Origin: Limnobacter parvus
Lineage (GTDB): Bacteria; Pseudomonadota; Gammaproteobacteria; Burkholderiales; Burkholderiaceae_B
NCBI RefSeq assembly: GCF_024623725.1
Contig: NZ_JANKHG010000016.1
Coordinates: 124,001-188,000, forward strand
DNA length: 64,000 nucleotides
Direction: 5' to 3'
Shown here: piece by piece, positions 9,190 through 18,796 of the stretch
How the letters are laid out: every line of letters starts with the position of its first letter
Position numbering within the stretch: position 1 is the stretch's first letter
The notes under the pieces: generated by a model
Told to the model about the DNA's origin: nothing
The model's database searches: none
Seen by the model: only the letters and a program-made list of their open reading frames with translations
Position numbers and translations under genes: made by a program

Positions 9190-12100
9190 ATGGCGTTCCC
9201 ACAAGCAACCGCACCCGCCGATCGTGCGACGAGTAATCCTGCTTTCCGGCCACCCGCGGTTACAGGTGGCAGCCGATCCGATGGCGCTGCTGCTGCCGTA
9301 GCATACTTAGCTAGCTTAAGCAAAACAGCTTCCGCAGCTGGTGCATCTGCCACGGCCCAAGCCAGCATCGCGTTGGAAAATCTCGGTGATTGTCATGTTT
9401 TAGAGATATTGCAACATTTCAACTCCGTAGCCAGTACGGAACAGAAAGATAGGATATTGACCCCCTTTATTCGTCAACTTTCCGAAGATGTAGCCGGCAA
9501 GGGAAGTTTTTCTACAGATTTTCTGCTCGGTTTTGTTACCAAATTTGTTCAAACAAAGCCTGTTTCAACTAAAACTGCTCCTACCCCTGCTACGGGCACA
9601 ACAACATCGGCGGCAGCAGCAACGGGCGCAGCAGCAGTTCCTGCCGCAACAGCAAGCCCACCAAGTACGGCTCCCGCAGCAACTGGTCCTGACGTCGCGT
9701 CACCGAGTACTTCCGGCATTGCTACGCCACCTTCAGTTGATTCATCCGAGACACCAGGTTTTATTGGAAGGGCTACAGGGTGGTTTTTGGGAAAGGGGTT
9801 TGAAGTGGCAGGCCAAATATTTCGGGCGGCATTTCCTTTTCAAAACCAAGAAACTGAAAGTACTGCTCAACCTGCGACTGACCATCCTACCAGTGTGCCG
9901 CCCACGTCACCCGCTGGTTTGCGAGCCGATATCAATAGTGCCGTCGGCGGCAACCCAAAATTAAAAAAGGCTCTTGCTGAAATGCTGGAAAAGCTTAAAG
10001 AGCGTGAAAAACTTAAAGCAGCAAGAGAAACGAAAAAGGCAGAAGCTGATGCGCGCGCTGAAGCCATAAAAAATGAGGGTGCAACAAAATTAGGCGGGAT
10101 CACTGCTTGTACTACCTATGAGGCCTTGCTCGAAAAGCTTGATCAGAATGAATTTAAAACATCGTTTGAAGAATTCACCAAGAAAACAAGCGAGAAAAAA
10201 ACCGAGTTTTGCCGTCAAATAGAAACTGCAGATCGGGCCAATCGACTTGCATCGAGGCATCTAGATGAGCGGCTCAATTTGAACAAGACGGGGGAAGCGG
10301 CTGCGAAAGCAGACTGGATAAAGTCCGAGGAGGGCGAGATTGCCGGAAAAACACTGGTTGCGAATTTTAGAAAATCACAGCTTGACAAACAAGTCTCCAA
10401 ATCATTTGGGGAAATTCAGAACAAACTCACTGACTGGGTTGATTTAGAAAGACCGGAGAAAGTTGCCCGTAACGAATCATTCGCCGACCAGCTGGGTGAA
10501 TTCAAATTAAAGCTGAAGGGGTTTTTAGATACCAAAACGGCTGAGAAAGACGAGCTTAAGACCAATTTGGAGAACGCTAAAGCAGATGATCCCGGTAGTG
10601 CAAGATCGCAACAGCTTCAAACTAATTTGGTTGCATGTAATCAGCGAATAGGTGAAATTGAAGCAAAACTGACATCGGTTAACCAGCTGATCGCAGCCAA
10701 CAAAACGGCTCGCACAGAAATGGCTGTTATTGCCGGTTTGCATTCTGAGGTTAAGCAAACTGAACGCGATGTCCAGAACTTGCCTTTCAGCCTGCCATTC
10801 ATGGCCAATGGCAAAGATCCAGCATTGCGCGACAACGTGCTCATGCGCGGACTGAAAGGCGCATTTTGGGTTGGGAATGTAAATGCAAATAATCACGCCA
10901 TGGGCCGCGCTTCTTGGTTGCGCACTACGTTGGCGGGATTTGGTTCACACTTCACACGATTCAATAACAGTGAAACGACGAACAAGCGAGACTTGTCGGG
11001 TGCAGGTCGCGGAGGAAGCAGAACTGAGCTTGCTGTGTTGGGTGGCATGCTAAAAGACCCCAGCAGCGGCGCGGCAGACCGAATGATTGAGTTTTTTACT
11101 ACGGGCGAAAATGTAGAGGCAGGCGATCGAAGAAGGTATATTCACGACCTGGCTGCTGGAAATTTGGTTGCTGCGGGCTTTAATACAAAAACACTAAAAC
11201 TGGACGCACCGTCATTACAATATAAGGTTGACCGCGGTTTCAGCGCCTTGAAGAAAGCCTTTTACATAGGGAAACCGGGTGTAACTGCACGAGACCCCAT
11301 CAAGCACATTCAGAGTAGGCTAAACGTGCTCGCCAACATTTCGGAAGTGTTTCAAGAGGCTTTATTCCGCAATGGCAAACCAGTCAACATACAGCATGCC
11401 ATTCAAACACCAAACCAAGCGATTGAAGCGTGTTCGCTACTTCTGGCAGCCCTGCCAAATGATTTACTGGTTAACAAATCACAGGAAGTAAGCAGATTCC
11501 TTAAACAGGTTCGGGAATTTGAGGACTTGGCAGAAGCGAATCCTATCAAAGATGATTTGATTGCATTGAATGAACTGAATACATTCAAGTCAACGATTAA
11601 AAATTTCCATGAGCAGTCCGCCAATTGGTTGAATGCCCGAGATAAAACCGCAGAAACTAAAAGTGAGTCGATTGCTGCATCGAAGGACACTGGCGCTATT
11701 ATCGTTAGTCGTTTAAGGAAGGGAACATTCCGCAAGGCTGCGTCTTCTACAGTGGCTACTTTGAATACATATGGTGTTGGCTTTGTTCGTGAAGGTGCGA
11801 AAAATGTTGCTCAATTTGCAAGCAATGTTTCACGAAAAGAAAGCATGAAAGCATTGCTGAAAAATTCGCCAAATACGATTGGTCACTTGCGTCATATCAA
11901 CGCAGCTTTAGCAAGCGCCAAGGAAAACTCACCAGTGTTTGAACGGAATTCTACCGCCATTAAAAAGTTCTTGGCGGGTGAAAAATTTGAGCTTGAGTTG
12001 GAAGGTCCAATCTCAGAAAAGATGGCTCTTGTATTGGTGCGCGTCGGTAACTTGATGGAAGAAGTTTGGAGCGAGAAGTACCCAAAGAAAGCTCGCCCCG

Positions 12101-13410
12101 GTTCAATTAAGTTGCAGGCAGTCGATATTGCGCAAATATGCAGGGTTCAAGAAAATGCTGCCGTTTTGAAGTTTCTAGACAAGGCAGCTTCCGCTTCCCC
12201 AGTTGAAGCCAAACGCGAAAGCTCTATTAAAAAGTTGACGATAGACACAAACGCCAAAGCCGCCGCGCGTCTTCCGGACGATTCCTCTACCCCTGTGTTA
12301 GGGACCCCTGTCTCTAAGCGTTCAAGCGGTGCAACAAGTACATTTCCTTCACCTGATGCTGATGATGCCAAGGCCAAAGCTGATGAGGCCAAAGTCAAAG
12401 CCGATGCCGCCGCTCGCGCCACTGCTTTACAAGCGGAAATAGAACAAGGCATTGAAATTACAAAAAACGAATCTGTTGAAGCTTGGGTTACCGATTTGTG
12501 GACTCGCTTCTTTGAGCCGCAACTTCCGGAAACACCGGATGGTCAACGGGGCGATTTGGTAACCAGCTATGCAGTGTTTCTTAACCCGGGTGATCCGAAA
12601 GGGGCGAATTTAACACCGGCGCAAAAAGTAGACTTTCAAACCTTCAAAGATGAAATTAAAGCGATTGCAGATGCATATAACGCGGATCCGCGCGACTTGA
12701 CTGGTGTGTCGGCTTATATGAACAAGCATGTAGCTTTCTTGTTGCATGCGCGGCGAGGCATTGTAATGCGGCAAGCGCAAGTTTATGCGTATGAAAGACC
12801 ACTGCAAAACGTAAGCGGAAGCAGCAATAGATGCTGGGCTAGAGCCGGGTGGGGTGCTGCTGTGCACGCCCTTGAAAAAAGCGAGTTTTTAAATAGAACC
12901 ATGGCAGCGATTCAGTGGTTGAGTGACAATGGAAAATTGCCAGACAATTCTTTTAAAGTAGGCGACGATAATAAGGTAAGGGATCTGTATCAGTCTATCG
13001 TAGACGAACCAGAGCAAAATTCTGCCAATGAACTATATGCAACAGAAAAACGTTTGCTGATGATGGCACTTGCGGAGCACAGCACACAGTATCCTTTGTC
13101 AAAAAGCGGGGAAGGCACATTAAAGACACTGAAATCGGACTTAAAACTCGACGACAACAAAAAAGAAAATCCTCAGGCGGAAGCAGAGTTTCCAACTGCT
13201 TTACTTAACGCCTTGGGTCTGCCTGTAATCATCAATACAGGGTCACCTGAGGAAGCGCCAGATCTATTTTTCCCCGCTAACTTTAATGTGAACTCAGCGC
13301 GTCATCCGAAAAACTGGCCGATTTTGTATAACACAGGCGGTGTTTCGGCCGGTCATTGGCAGTTTCATATGCCAAGGTCGAATAGACCACCGGCTACAAC
13401 AACTTCTTAA
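9190..13410 (+). CDS. Giant effector-like protein with possible C-terminal cysteine-peptidase-like domain
   Basis: The family of this 1406-residue protein is not recognised. Residues 1-125 are Ala-rich; about 125-190 are a low-complexity Ala/Thr/Pro/Ser linker. From about residue 255 come long charged helices (LKKALAEMLEKLKEREKLKA type), probably coiled coil, and a further helical body. A second Ala/Lys/Asp-rich linker lies near residue 1055. The C-terminal 200 residues contain Cys1215 in SSNRCWARAGW and, near the end, His1389 in a GHWQFHMP segment preceded by the strand-like PVIINTG and PILYNTG. A Cys followed by Trp at the start of a helix and a late GHW or GHY is the order seen in papain-fold and OTU peptidases, so a protease or deubiquitinase-like activity is possible but unproven. 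Its stop codon overlaps the plsY stop codon in the opposite direction. Confidence 0.75.
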   Translation: MAFPQATAPADRATSNPAFRPPAVTGGSRSDGAAAAVAYLASLSKTASAAGASATAQASIALENLGDCHVLEILQHFNSVASTEQKDRILTPFIRQLSEDVAGKGSFSTDFLLGFVTKFVQTKPVSTKTAPTPATGTTTSAAAATGAAAVPAATASPPSTAPAATGPDVASPSTSGIATPPSVDSSETPGFIGRATGWFLGKGFEVAGQIFRAAFPFQNQETESTAQPATDHPTSVPPTSPAGLRADINSAVGGNPKLKKALAEMLEKLKEREKLKAARETKKAEADARAEAIKNEGATKLGGITACTTYEALLEKLDQNEFKTSFEEFTKKTSEKKTEFCRQIETADRANRLASRHLDERLNLNKTGEAAAKADWIKSEEGEIAGKTLVANFRKSQLDKQVSKSFGEIQNKLTDWVDLERPEKVARNESFADQLGEFKLKLKGFLDTKTAEKDELKTNLENAKADDPGSARSQQLQTNLVACNQRIGEIEAKLTSVNQLIAANKTARTEMAVIAGLHSEVKQTERDVQNLPFSLPFMANGKDPALRDNVLMRGLKGAFWVGNVNANNHAMGRASWLRTTLAGFGSHFTRFNNSETTNKRDLSGAGRGGSRTELAVLGGMLKDPSSGAADRMIEFFTTGENVEAGDRRRYIHDLAAGNLVAAGFNTKTLKLDAPSLQYKVDRGFSALKKAFYIGKPGVTARDPIKHIQSRLNVLANISEVFQEALFRNGKPVNIQHAIQTPNQAIEACSLLLAALPNDLLVNKSQEVSRFLKQVREFEDLAEANPIKDDLIALNELNTFKSTIKNFHEQSANWLNARDKTAETKSESIAASKDTGAIIVSRLRKGTFRKAASSTVATLNTYGVGFVREGAKNVAQFASNVSRKESMKALLKNSPNTIGHLRHINAALASAKENSPVFERNSTAIKKFLAGEKFELELEGPISEKMALVLVRVGNLMEEVWSEKYPKKARPGSIKLQAVDIAQICRVQENAAVLKFLDKAASASPVEAKRESSIKKLTIDTNAKAAARLPDDSSTPVLGTPVSKRSSGATSTFPSPDADDAKAKADEAKVKADAAARATALQAEIEQGIEITKNESVEAWVTDLWTRFFEPQLPETPDGQRGDLVTSYAVFLNPGDPKGANLTPAQKVDFQTFKDEIKAIADAYNADPRDLTGVSAYMNKHVAFLLHARRGIVMRQAQVYAYERPLQNVSGSSNRCWARAGWGAAVHALEKSEFLNRTMAAIQWLSDNGKLPDNSFKVGDDNKVRDLYQSIVDEPEQNSANELYATEKRLLMMALAEHSTQYPLSKSGEGTLKTLKSDLKLDDNKKENPQAEAEFPTALLNALGLPVIINTGSPEEAPDLFFPANFNVNSARHPKNWPILYNTGGVSAGHWQFHMPRSNRPPATTTS

Positions 13411-14027
13411 GCCTTTTTCTGCCCTATCTTGCTTTCTTTACCGGCCACAAGGTTCGCAATATTTTGCTTGTGCCGGTAAATCAGCAGGGCCGACATAATG
13501 GCCACGGCTGCGGCCTGGCCGTTAATACCAAACAGCAACACGTTGTAAAACACGGCAAACAGGCTGGCCACCAGGGCCGCCAGCGATGAATACCTGAAGA
13601 AATACGCTATAACCACCCAGGTTACGGCGGTGGCCAGGCCAAGCACCCAGTTCAGGCCAAGCAGCACGCCCAGTGCCGTGGCCACGCCTTTGCCACCTTC
13701 AAACTTGAAAAATATGGGGTACAGGTGGCCAATGAATGCGGCCAGGCCTATCCAGGCTATGTCGCTGCGGGTGTAGCCCAACTGGTCTTGAAAATGAAAG
13801 GCCAGTGCCACGGCCAATGTGCCTTTCAAGGCGTCGCCCAGCAGGGTCAAGATGGCGGCTTTTTTGTTGCCGCTGCGCAGCACATTGGTGGCACCAGGGT
13901 TTTTCGAGCCATAGGTGCGGGGGTCGGCCAGGCCCACAAATTTTGAAACCACCACTGCAAATGAAATAGAACCGATTAGGTAAGCGACCAACAGGCCAGC
14001 GGCGAAATTAAGCAAAGTGGGCTCCAA
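13407..14027 (-). CDS. plsY: Acyl-phosphate:glycerol-3-phosphate acyltransferase PlsY
   Basis: Inner-membrane enzyme that moves an acyl group from acyl-phosphate to glycerol 3-phosphate, the first step of phospholipid synthesis, working with PlsX. The 206 residues match the family size. The first helix has the LIGSISFAVVVSK motif, then come SKNPGATNVLRSG and a GGKGVATALGVLLG block, the known conserved motifs of PlsY. About five membrane segments are visible. The start appears to be a TTG codon at 14025-14027. The gene converges on the giant gene at 9190 with overlapping stop codons, so a terminator must lie inside coding sequence or be absent. Confidence 0.93.
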   Translation of the reverse strand: MEPTLLNFAAGLLVAYLIGSISFAVVVSKFVGLADPRTYGSKNPGATNVLRSGNKKAAILTLLGDALKGTLAVALAFHFQDQLGYTRSDIAWIGLAAFIGHLYPIFFKFEGGKGVATALGVLLGLNWVLGLATAVTWVVIAYFFRYSSLAALVASLFAVFYNVLLFGINGQAAAVAIMSALLIYRHKQNIANLVAGKESKIGQKKA

Positions 14028-14048
14028 AGTATTAGGTTTGCGTTGATT

Positions 14049-14948
14049 CTAGCGACTTTTCGAGCGCGGGTGGCTTTGCTTCAGCAGGGTGTGCAAGTGT
14101 TCCTTGGCCACGTGGGTGTAAATTTGCGTGGTGCCAATGTCGGCGTGGCCCAGCAGCAGTTGCACCACGCGCAAATCAGCGCCGTGGTTAATCAAGTGGG
14201 TGGCAAAGGCGTGGCGCAACACATGCGGGCTAATGGGCGTGTTTATACCGGCCACCAAGGCAAGGCGTTTGATGTTTTTCCAAAAACCCTGCCGTGTCAT
14301 GGGTTTGCCAAAATGGGTTACAAACAAAAAGTCGCTGGTTTTTCCTTTCAGCAATTCACCGCGGGCCTGGTTCAAATACAGCTGAATGGCAAGCCGCGCG
14401 GGTTCGCCCATGGGCACCAGCCTTTCTTTGTTGCCCTTGCCCAGCACTTTCACCGCGCCCGCATTCAAATCAACGGCGCGCAGGGGCATGTTCACCAGTT
14501 CGCTAACCCGCAGCCCGCTGGCGTACATGAATTCAAGCATGGCTTTGTCGCGCTGGCCTGCGGCGTGGCTTACGTCTGGCGCGGCCAGCAGGTCGAGCAT
14601 TTGCTGTTCATTCAGGGTTTTGGGTATGCGCAGCCCGCGCTTGGCGCTTTGTAGTTGCTGGCACGGGTTGTCTTCCCGTTTTTTGCTGGTGTTTAGCCAC
14701 AGGTAAAAGCGTTTGTAGCTGCTGGTTTTGCGGTTCAGGCTGGCGGGTTTCAGTTCAAGCAGGTTGTGCACATGGTTGCGTATGTGCTCGGTGCTGGCGG
14801 CCAGCAGGGTTTCATCAAATTGTGCTTGAAGCCAGTCGCCCAGTTGTTGCAGGTCGCTGCGGTAAGCTTGCAGGGTGGCTTTGGCCAAACCTTCTTCAAG
14901 CCACAAAGTGGTGCAGAATTCGTCGATCAGATCGGCATTGCGCATCAT
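14049..14948 (-). CDS. xerD: Site-specific tyrosine recombinase XerD
   Basis: Resolves chromosome dimers at dif together with XerC, under FtsK control. The 299 residues have the N-terminal SAM-like DNA-binding domain (to about residue 110) and the C-terminal catalytic domain. The catalytic set can be followed as Arg in ASGLRVSEL, His-x-x-Arg in [11 protein letters not shown], the late His in LLLGHADI and the Tyr of TTQIYTHV. The length and the IYTHV-KEHL ending favour XerD over XerC. It has housekeeping neighbours (plsY, pdxH) and is not part of a mobile element. It is divergent from pdxH with 67 bp between the start codons. Confidence 0.92.
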   Translation of the reverse strand: MMRNADLIDEFCTTLWLEEGLAKATLQAYRSDLQQLGDWLQAQFDETLLAASTEHIRNHVHNLLELKPASLNRKTSSYKRFYLWLNTSKKREDNPCQQLQSAKRGLRIPKTLNEQQMLDLLAAPDVSHAAGQRDKAMLEFMYASGLRVSELVNMPLRAVDLNAGAVKVLGKGNKERLVPMGEPARLAIQLYLNQARGELLKGKTSDFLFVTHFGKPMTRQGFWKNIKRLALVAGINTPISPHVLRHAFATHLINHGADLRVVQLLLGHADIGTTQIYTHVAKEHLHTLLKQSHPRSKSR

Positions 14949-15015
14949 TGAAGTGCTGGTGGCATGTGAAAATAAAAGCCATCATACCTTTAGCAGCACC
15001 ACGGAGCGCCTTTTT

Positions 15016-15651
15016 ATGTCGATCGCCGATTTACGCAAAGATTACACACAAGCCACGCTGGACGAAGCCGATGCCTTGGCCAACCCATTCGATTTTTTCA
15101 AACTGTGGTTTGACCAGGCCTTGAAGGCCGACCTGCCGGAACCCAATGCCATGACCCTGGCCACCGTGAACGCCCAAGGCAAGCCTTCTGCCCGCATTGT
15201 GTTGATCAAAGGGCTGGACGAACGCGGCATTACTTTTTTCACCAACTACGAAAGCCGTAAGGGCCAAGAGCTCGCCGAAAACCCGAATGCCGCCATTCTG
15301 TTTCACTGGACCGAGCTTGAACGCCAAGTGCGCATTGAGGGCCTGGTTGAAAAATGCCCCCCAGAAGAATCCGATGCCTATTACCTTTCCCGCCCGGCGG
15401 GCAGCCGTTTGGGCGCCTGGGCTTCGCCGCAAAGCCAGGTCATCGATTCGCGTGAAGCGCTGGAAGCGCGCGTGCAGCAAGCGCAGGCCGAGCAGCAGGG
15501 CGACCCGAAAACCCGCCCGCCGTTTTGGGGTGGTTACCGCCTGGTGCCCGAATTTTTTGAATTCTGGCAGGGCAGGCCTTCACGCCTGCACGACCGCCTG
15601 GCTTACACGCGCCAAGGCGATTCATGGGCCATGGTTCGGCTGGCCCCATGA
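15016..15651 (+). CDS. pdxH: Pyridoxamine/pyridoxine 5'-phosphate oxidase
   Basis: FMN enzyme that makes pyridoxal 5'-phosphate from the pyridoxine or pyridoxamine phosphates. The protein has 211 residues from the ATG at 15016, which gives the usual family N-terminus ([10 protein letters not shown]). An upstream in-frame start would add about 47 unlikely residues. Recognisable blocks are [31 protein letters not shown], the VRIEGLVEK strand and the C-terminal [17 protein letters not shown] and RLHDR motifs that bind FMN and substrate. The stop codon overlaps the nasT start codon (ATGA), so pdxH and nasT are translationally coupled. Confidence 0.95.
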   Translation: MSIADLRKDYTQATLDEADALANPFDFFKLWFDQALKADLPEPNAMTLATVNAQGKPSARIVLIKGLDERGITFFTNYESRKGQELAENPNAAILFHWTELERQVRIEGLVEKCPPEESDAYYLSRPAGSRLGAWASPQSQVIDSREALEARVQQAQAEQQGDPKTRPPFWGGYRLVPEFFEFWQGRPSRLHDRLAYTRQGDSWAMVRLAP

Positions 15652-16256
15652 CCAAACCGGCCAAGCCCGCTTTGAAAGTGCTACTGGTGGATGAAGAACC
15701 GGGGCGCACTGCAATTCTGGAACGCGCCTTGCTTGATGCCGGCTATGTGCTGGTTTCGCGCTTAAGTTCCGCAGACCGGCTGGCCGAGCATGTGGCTGCT
15801 TCCCAGCCCGACATTGTGATCGTGGACATTGATTCACCCGACCGCGATTGCCTGGAAAACATGGCTGTGCTGTCGCGAAGCAACCCCAAGCCGGTCATCA
15901 TGTTTTCAGATGAAGACAATGAGGACACCATTGCTAGCGCAATCAAGGCGGGGGTAAGCGCGTATGTGGCCGATGGCATGAACCCGGACCGGGTGCGCCC
16001 CATCGTGCAGGTGGCGGTGGCGCGTTTCCGCGAATTTCAGGCTTTGAAGAATGAACTTCAGAAAACACGCGACCAGTTGGCCGACCGCAAGCTGATCGAC
16101 AAGGCAAAAGGCTTGCTGATGAAGCATCGAAATTTCAATGAAGACGAGGCCTACCACGCCATGCGCAAACTTTCCATGGAACGCAACCAGCGTTTGGTCG
16201 ACACGGCACGCAATGTAATTGAGGTCTTTGAAATGCTGGCTGGGGGTGGGCTGTAA
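15648..16256 (+). CDS. nasT: ANTAR-type response regulator NasT
   Basis: RNA-binding antiterminator for nitrate assimilation genes. Residues 1 to about 125 form a receiver domain (VLLVDEE at the start, Asp60 in IVIVDIDSP). The C-terminal ANTAR domain is clear: [20 protein letters not shown], then [20 protein letters not shown]. The 202-residue length fits NasT. The ATG at 15648 overlaps the pdxH stop; an upstream in-frame ATG at 15624 lies inside pdxH and is less likely. nasS follows with a one-base TAATG overlap. In known systems NasS holds NasT inactive until nitrate or nitrite is present, then NasT binds paired hairpins in a leader RNA. A fitting target leader lies before nirB in this window. 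Confidence 0.93.
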   Translation: MTKPAKPALKVLLVDEEPGRTAILERALLDAGYVLVSRLSSADRLAEHVAASQPDIVIVDIDSPDRDCLENMAVLSRSNPKPVIMFSDEDNEDTIASAIKAGVSAYVADGMNPDRVRPIVQVAVARFREFQALKNELQKTRDQLADRKLIDKAKGLLMKHRNFNEDEAYHAMRKLSMERNQRLVDTARNVIEVFEMLAGGGL

Positions 16257-17257
16257 TGCAACATGAAATTCGAATTGGTGTAATCGCGCTGACCGATTCT
16301 GCGCCATTTGTGGTGGCGCAGCACATGGGTTTTTTTGATGAAGAAAGCCTGCAGGTGCAATTGGTGAAGCAAGCTTCCTGGGCCACGCTGCGCGACAAGT
16401 TGGCTTATCGTGAACTGGACGCCGCGCACATGCTTTCGCCGATGGCGATTGCCTTGCAGTTGGGTTTGGGTGGTTCACCCAAAAAGGAAGTGCTGGCCCC
16501 AGTGGTGTTAAACCGTGGTGGCAATGCAATTACTTTGAGCATTCTGTTTGCTGATTTGTTGAACAATTTGGCACCCGGCGAAACCTTGGGCTCGGCTTTG
16601 CGCGCGGGCAAATTAGGTGGCGAGCGGCCTATGGTGTTTGGCACCGTGTTTCCGTTTTCAATGCACACCTTGCAGTTGCGCCGCTGGTTGCGAGCCCACG
16701 ATGTAGACCCTGATCAAGATGTACGTTTTGACGTGGTGCCGCCCATTCGCATGGTGGGTTCGCTGCAAGCGGGTTTAATCGATGCATTTTGTGTGGGCGA
16801 GCCCTACAATTCCCTGGCCGTGAAAGAGGGCTTAGGCAAAATTGTGGCCACATCAAACGGCCTGTGGCCGAATGCACCTGAAAAGGTTTTGGGTTGCACT
16901 CAGGCCTGGGCGAGCAGTAACCCGGAAGCCTTGGCCGGGCTAGTTAGTGCGCTGCGCAAAGCGTGTTTGTGGCTGGAAGGCGGCATGGAAAATCGCAAAC
17001 AGGCTGCGGCCTGGCTTTCAAATTCAGACCATGTGAATTTGCCGCAGACTTTGCTTGAAATGGCCTTGTTGGAAAGCCCGGGTGGTTCAGCGCCGTTCAT
17101 TCAGTTCGATGGCGCGGCTTTGACGGCGGATCAAAAGCCTTTGTTTGAATCGCTGGTGGTGGAAACTCAAGCCTTGGTTTCGTCTTCGTCGCATGCACTG
17201 GGCAGTGACGAATCGGCGGCAAGTTTGAAAAAAGGCCTGGTGCCGTTTGGCTTTTGA
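16256..17257 (+). CDS. nasS: Nitrate/nitrite sensor NasS (NrtA-like, cytoplasmic)
   Basis: The 333 residues resemble the periplasmic nitrate-binding proteins NrtA and NasF, but the N-terminus ([20 protein letters not shown]) begins directly with the first strand and has no signal peptide. This marks the cytoplasmic sensor NasS. Family blocks include VAQHMGFFDEESLQVQLVK, LDAAHMLSPMAIALQLG and the late FCVGEPYNSLAV. The start codon shares a base with the nasT stop, so the two products are made together, fitting their known complex. NasS binds nitrate or nitrite and then releases NasT. No nitrate transporter gene is present in this cluster. Confidence 0.93.
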   Translation: MQHEIRIGVIALTDSAPFVVAQHMGFFDEESLQVQLVKQASWATLRDKLAYRELDAAHMLSPMAIALQLGLGGSPKKEVLAPVVLNRGGNAITLSILFADLLNNLAPGETLGSALRAGKLGGERPMVFGTVFPFSMHTLQLRRWLRAHDVDPDQDVRFDVVPPIRMVGSLQAGLIDAFCVGEPYNSLAVKEGLGKIVATSNGLWPNAPEKVLGCTQAWASSNPEALAGLVSALRKACLWLEGGMENRKQAAAWLSNSDHVNLPQTLLEMALLESPGGSAPFIQFDGAALTADQKPLFESLVVETQALVSSSSHALGSDESAASLKKGLVPFGF

Positions 17258-17317
17258 ATCGCCTAAGCAAAATAACCATGCGAGCGTTTTGAAAACACAG
17301 TGCATTTAAATTCTAAG

Positions 17318-17345
17318 GGAACTCCGGATTTTTTTTGGGTACTTA
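17318..17345 (+). promoter_or_regulatory. HrpL-box-like promoter, GGAACT-N15-GTACTTA
   Basis: GGAACT-N15-GTACTTA ends 44 bp before the GTG start at 17390. The -35 half and spacer agree with the HrpL consensus. The -10 half keeps A, C and A at positions 3, 4 and 7. It lies in the short gap after nasS. Confidence 0.5.
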
Positions 17346-17389
17346 ACTCTTGTAGCTATTTAACTTAAAAAAACTAGACCGAGGTTGCT

Positions 17390-18796
17390 GTGGCACAAGA
17401 ATTTATTGAACGCATTGAAGGCACTAAGAAAAGCCGTTTAGCAGAATTCGACTACTTGGGCTACGGCAGCTTGCCCGCCATCAAAGAAAAGTCGGTAGAG
17501 GCATTAACGGGCGAATATGGCCTGGCTAACCAGGCTGGCAATGCCTACTTTCAAACAAGCGGGTTCGTTGACGCCGCCAGAAAAGTCGGGCTTTCAGAAA
17601 GCCTGATCGGTAAGATACAAGGTGCGGAGAATCGCTTAAACCTGAATGAAACACTTGATGTGGCAACTGCTATGCTGCGCGATGCCAGTTCAAACAATCA
17701 GGTGAATTGGGAAACAGATATTCTTGGAAACAACGGATTCATTTCCAAGCTTGAAGGGTTCGGCCTGGATGCCAATTTGGCGCATTCCGGGTTGCAGTTC
17801 GTCAAAGAAGCCATGAGCCAGCAGGGTGGGTGTTCATTCACGCTCGATGCGAATGAGTGGAATACCGACCTTGTTCATCAACTGGCAGTAGAGATGACAG
17901 AACGCGAGTGGGAAAATATTCCCAGTTCGCCGCGACGCCTTCCCATGACCGAAGCCCCAATCCGCGACGACATGGCGTGGCTGCAGCAGGCTACGGGCGC
18001 CATTCCAGCGTCAGTAAATTTGTATGCTGGCGGGGGCGCAAATGCCGGGGGTGCTGGCAACGGTGTTGCAAAGGCTGAGGCTGTTACTGCTGCACCGATG
18101 AAAGCCATGGCTGTAAGTGGTTCTTCCAAAGTGGAAGGCGGCACTGTGTTGGTGTCGGGAAGTGATTGGAAGGCCAGGGACGGTCAAAACGCGCCCCCGT
18201 TTTTAAGCGCTTTTTCCTCCAAGAATGTGAAAGTGGTCGGAGACAATATCGAGCTTTCTTACAATGGTGTGGGCGCTGAAGTTGAATCTGACACAATCGC
18301 GGAACTGACCGGTGGTGACGTGTTTGGTACATATCAAATGAAGTACACACCGATGAATCCGGAAGATGCCAATCGTTTTGTTGTGGGAAGTGCTTTTACT
18401 TACTTGGCCAAACCAGGCCTAAAAGCCCAGAGCTTTGAGGGTGATTTGATTGAACAAAACATTCAGAGTCTGGATTTAATTGCTTCAAATAGATGGCTCA
18501 ATGGTCAGCAATTACAAAGCGCTACTTCTTCAAGATCGGTAAAGGTTGAGCCAGGCAAAGAAACTACAGCCCAAATCAAGTTTTCGCCCGGCCGAATGGA
18601 AATTTGGGTAGAAAGCGGCGGCCAGATGGTGAAAACAGTCGATGAGTTCAGCGACATGGTGAACGAAAAAAACGTAGGTGATTCAAGGTTTTTTTCCAAT
18701 ATATGGCTTAGGGGGTTCGGGCTAAGCGAAGGCTGGCAGGCAGAGAAAAACAATCCTGCCAAAATCACCATAGGCCCGGTTGTCAAACTCGATTAA
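17390..18796 (+). CDS. Unknown protein with C-terminal lectin/glucanase-like (GH16-like) fold
   Basis: No confident family assignment. The 468 residues start at a GTG with a GAGG ribosome site 5 bp before it. The first 200 residues are helical and end in a Gly/Ala-rich hinge (GGGANAGGAGNG, about residue 215). The last 220 residues alternate strands with GDVFGTYQMKY, a FEGDLIEQNIQSLDL segment, GRMEIWVESGG and NIWLRGFG. Their order resembles family 16 glycoside hydrolases and other ConA-like folds, where an EIDIE segment is catalytic. Here that place reads EGDLIE, so activity is doubtful. There is no Sec signal peptide. The promoter box and the islet position between nasS and glcF tie it to the effector-like genes. 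Confidence 0.6.
   Translation: MAQEFIERIEGTKKSRLAEFDYLGYGSLPAIKEKSVEALTGEYGLANQAGNAYFQTSGFVDAARKVGLSESLIGKIQGAENRLNLNETLDVATAMLRDASSNNQVNWETDILGNNGFISKLEGFGLDANLAHSGLQFVKEAMSQQGGCSFTLDANEWNTDLVHQLAVEMTEREWENIPSSPRRLPMTEAPIRDDMAWLQQATGAIPASVNLYAGGGANAGGAGNGVAKAEAVTAAPMKAMAVSGSSKVEGGTVLVSGSDWKARDGQNAPPFLSAFSSKNVKVVGDNIELSYNGVGAEVESDTIAELTGGDVFGTYQMKYTPMNPEDANRFVVGSAFTYLAKPGLKAQSFEGDLIEQNIQSLDLIASNRWLNGQQLQSATSSRSVKVEPGKETTAQIKFSPGRMEIWVESGGQMVKTVDEFSDMVNEKNVGDSRFFSNIWLRGFGLSEGWQAEKNNPAKITIGPVVKLD

Noticed and set aside
14049-14948. Tyrosine recombinase as evidence for an integrated element
   Set aside because: Length, motifs and core neighbours are those of XerD. No attachment-site repeat was seen, including at the tRNA-Ile gene.
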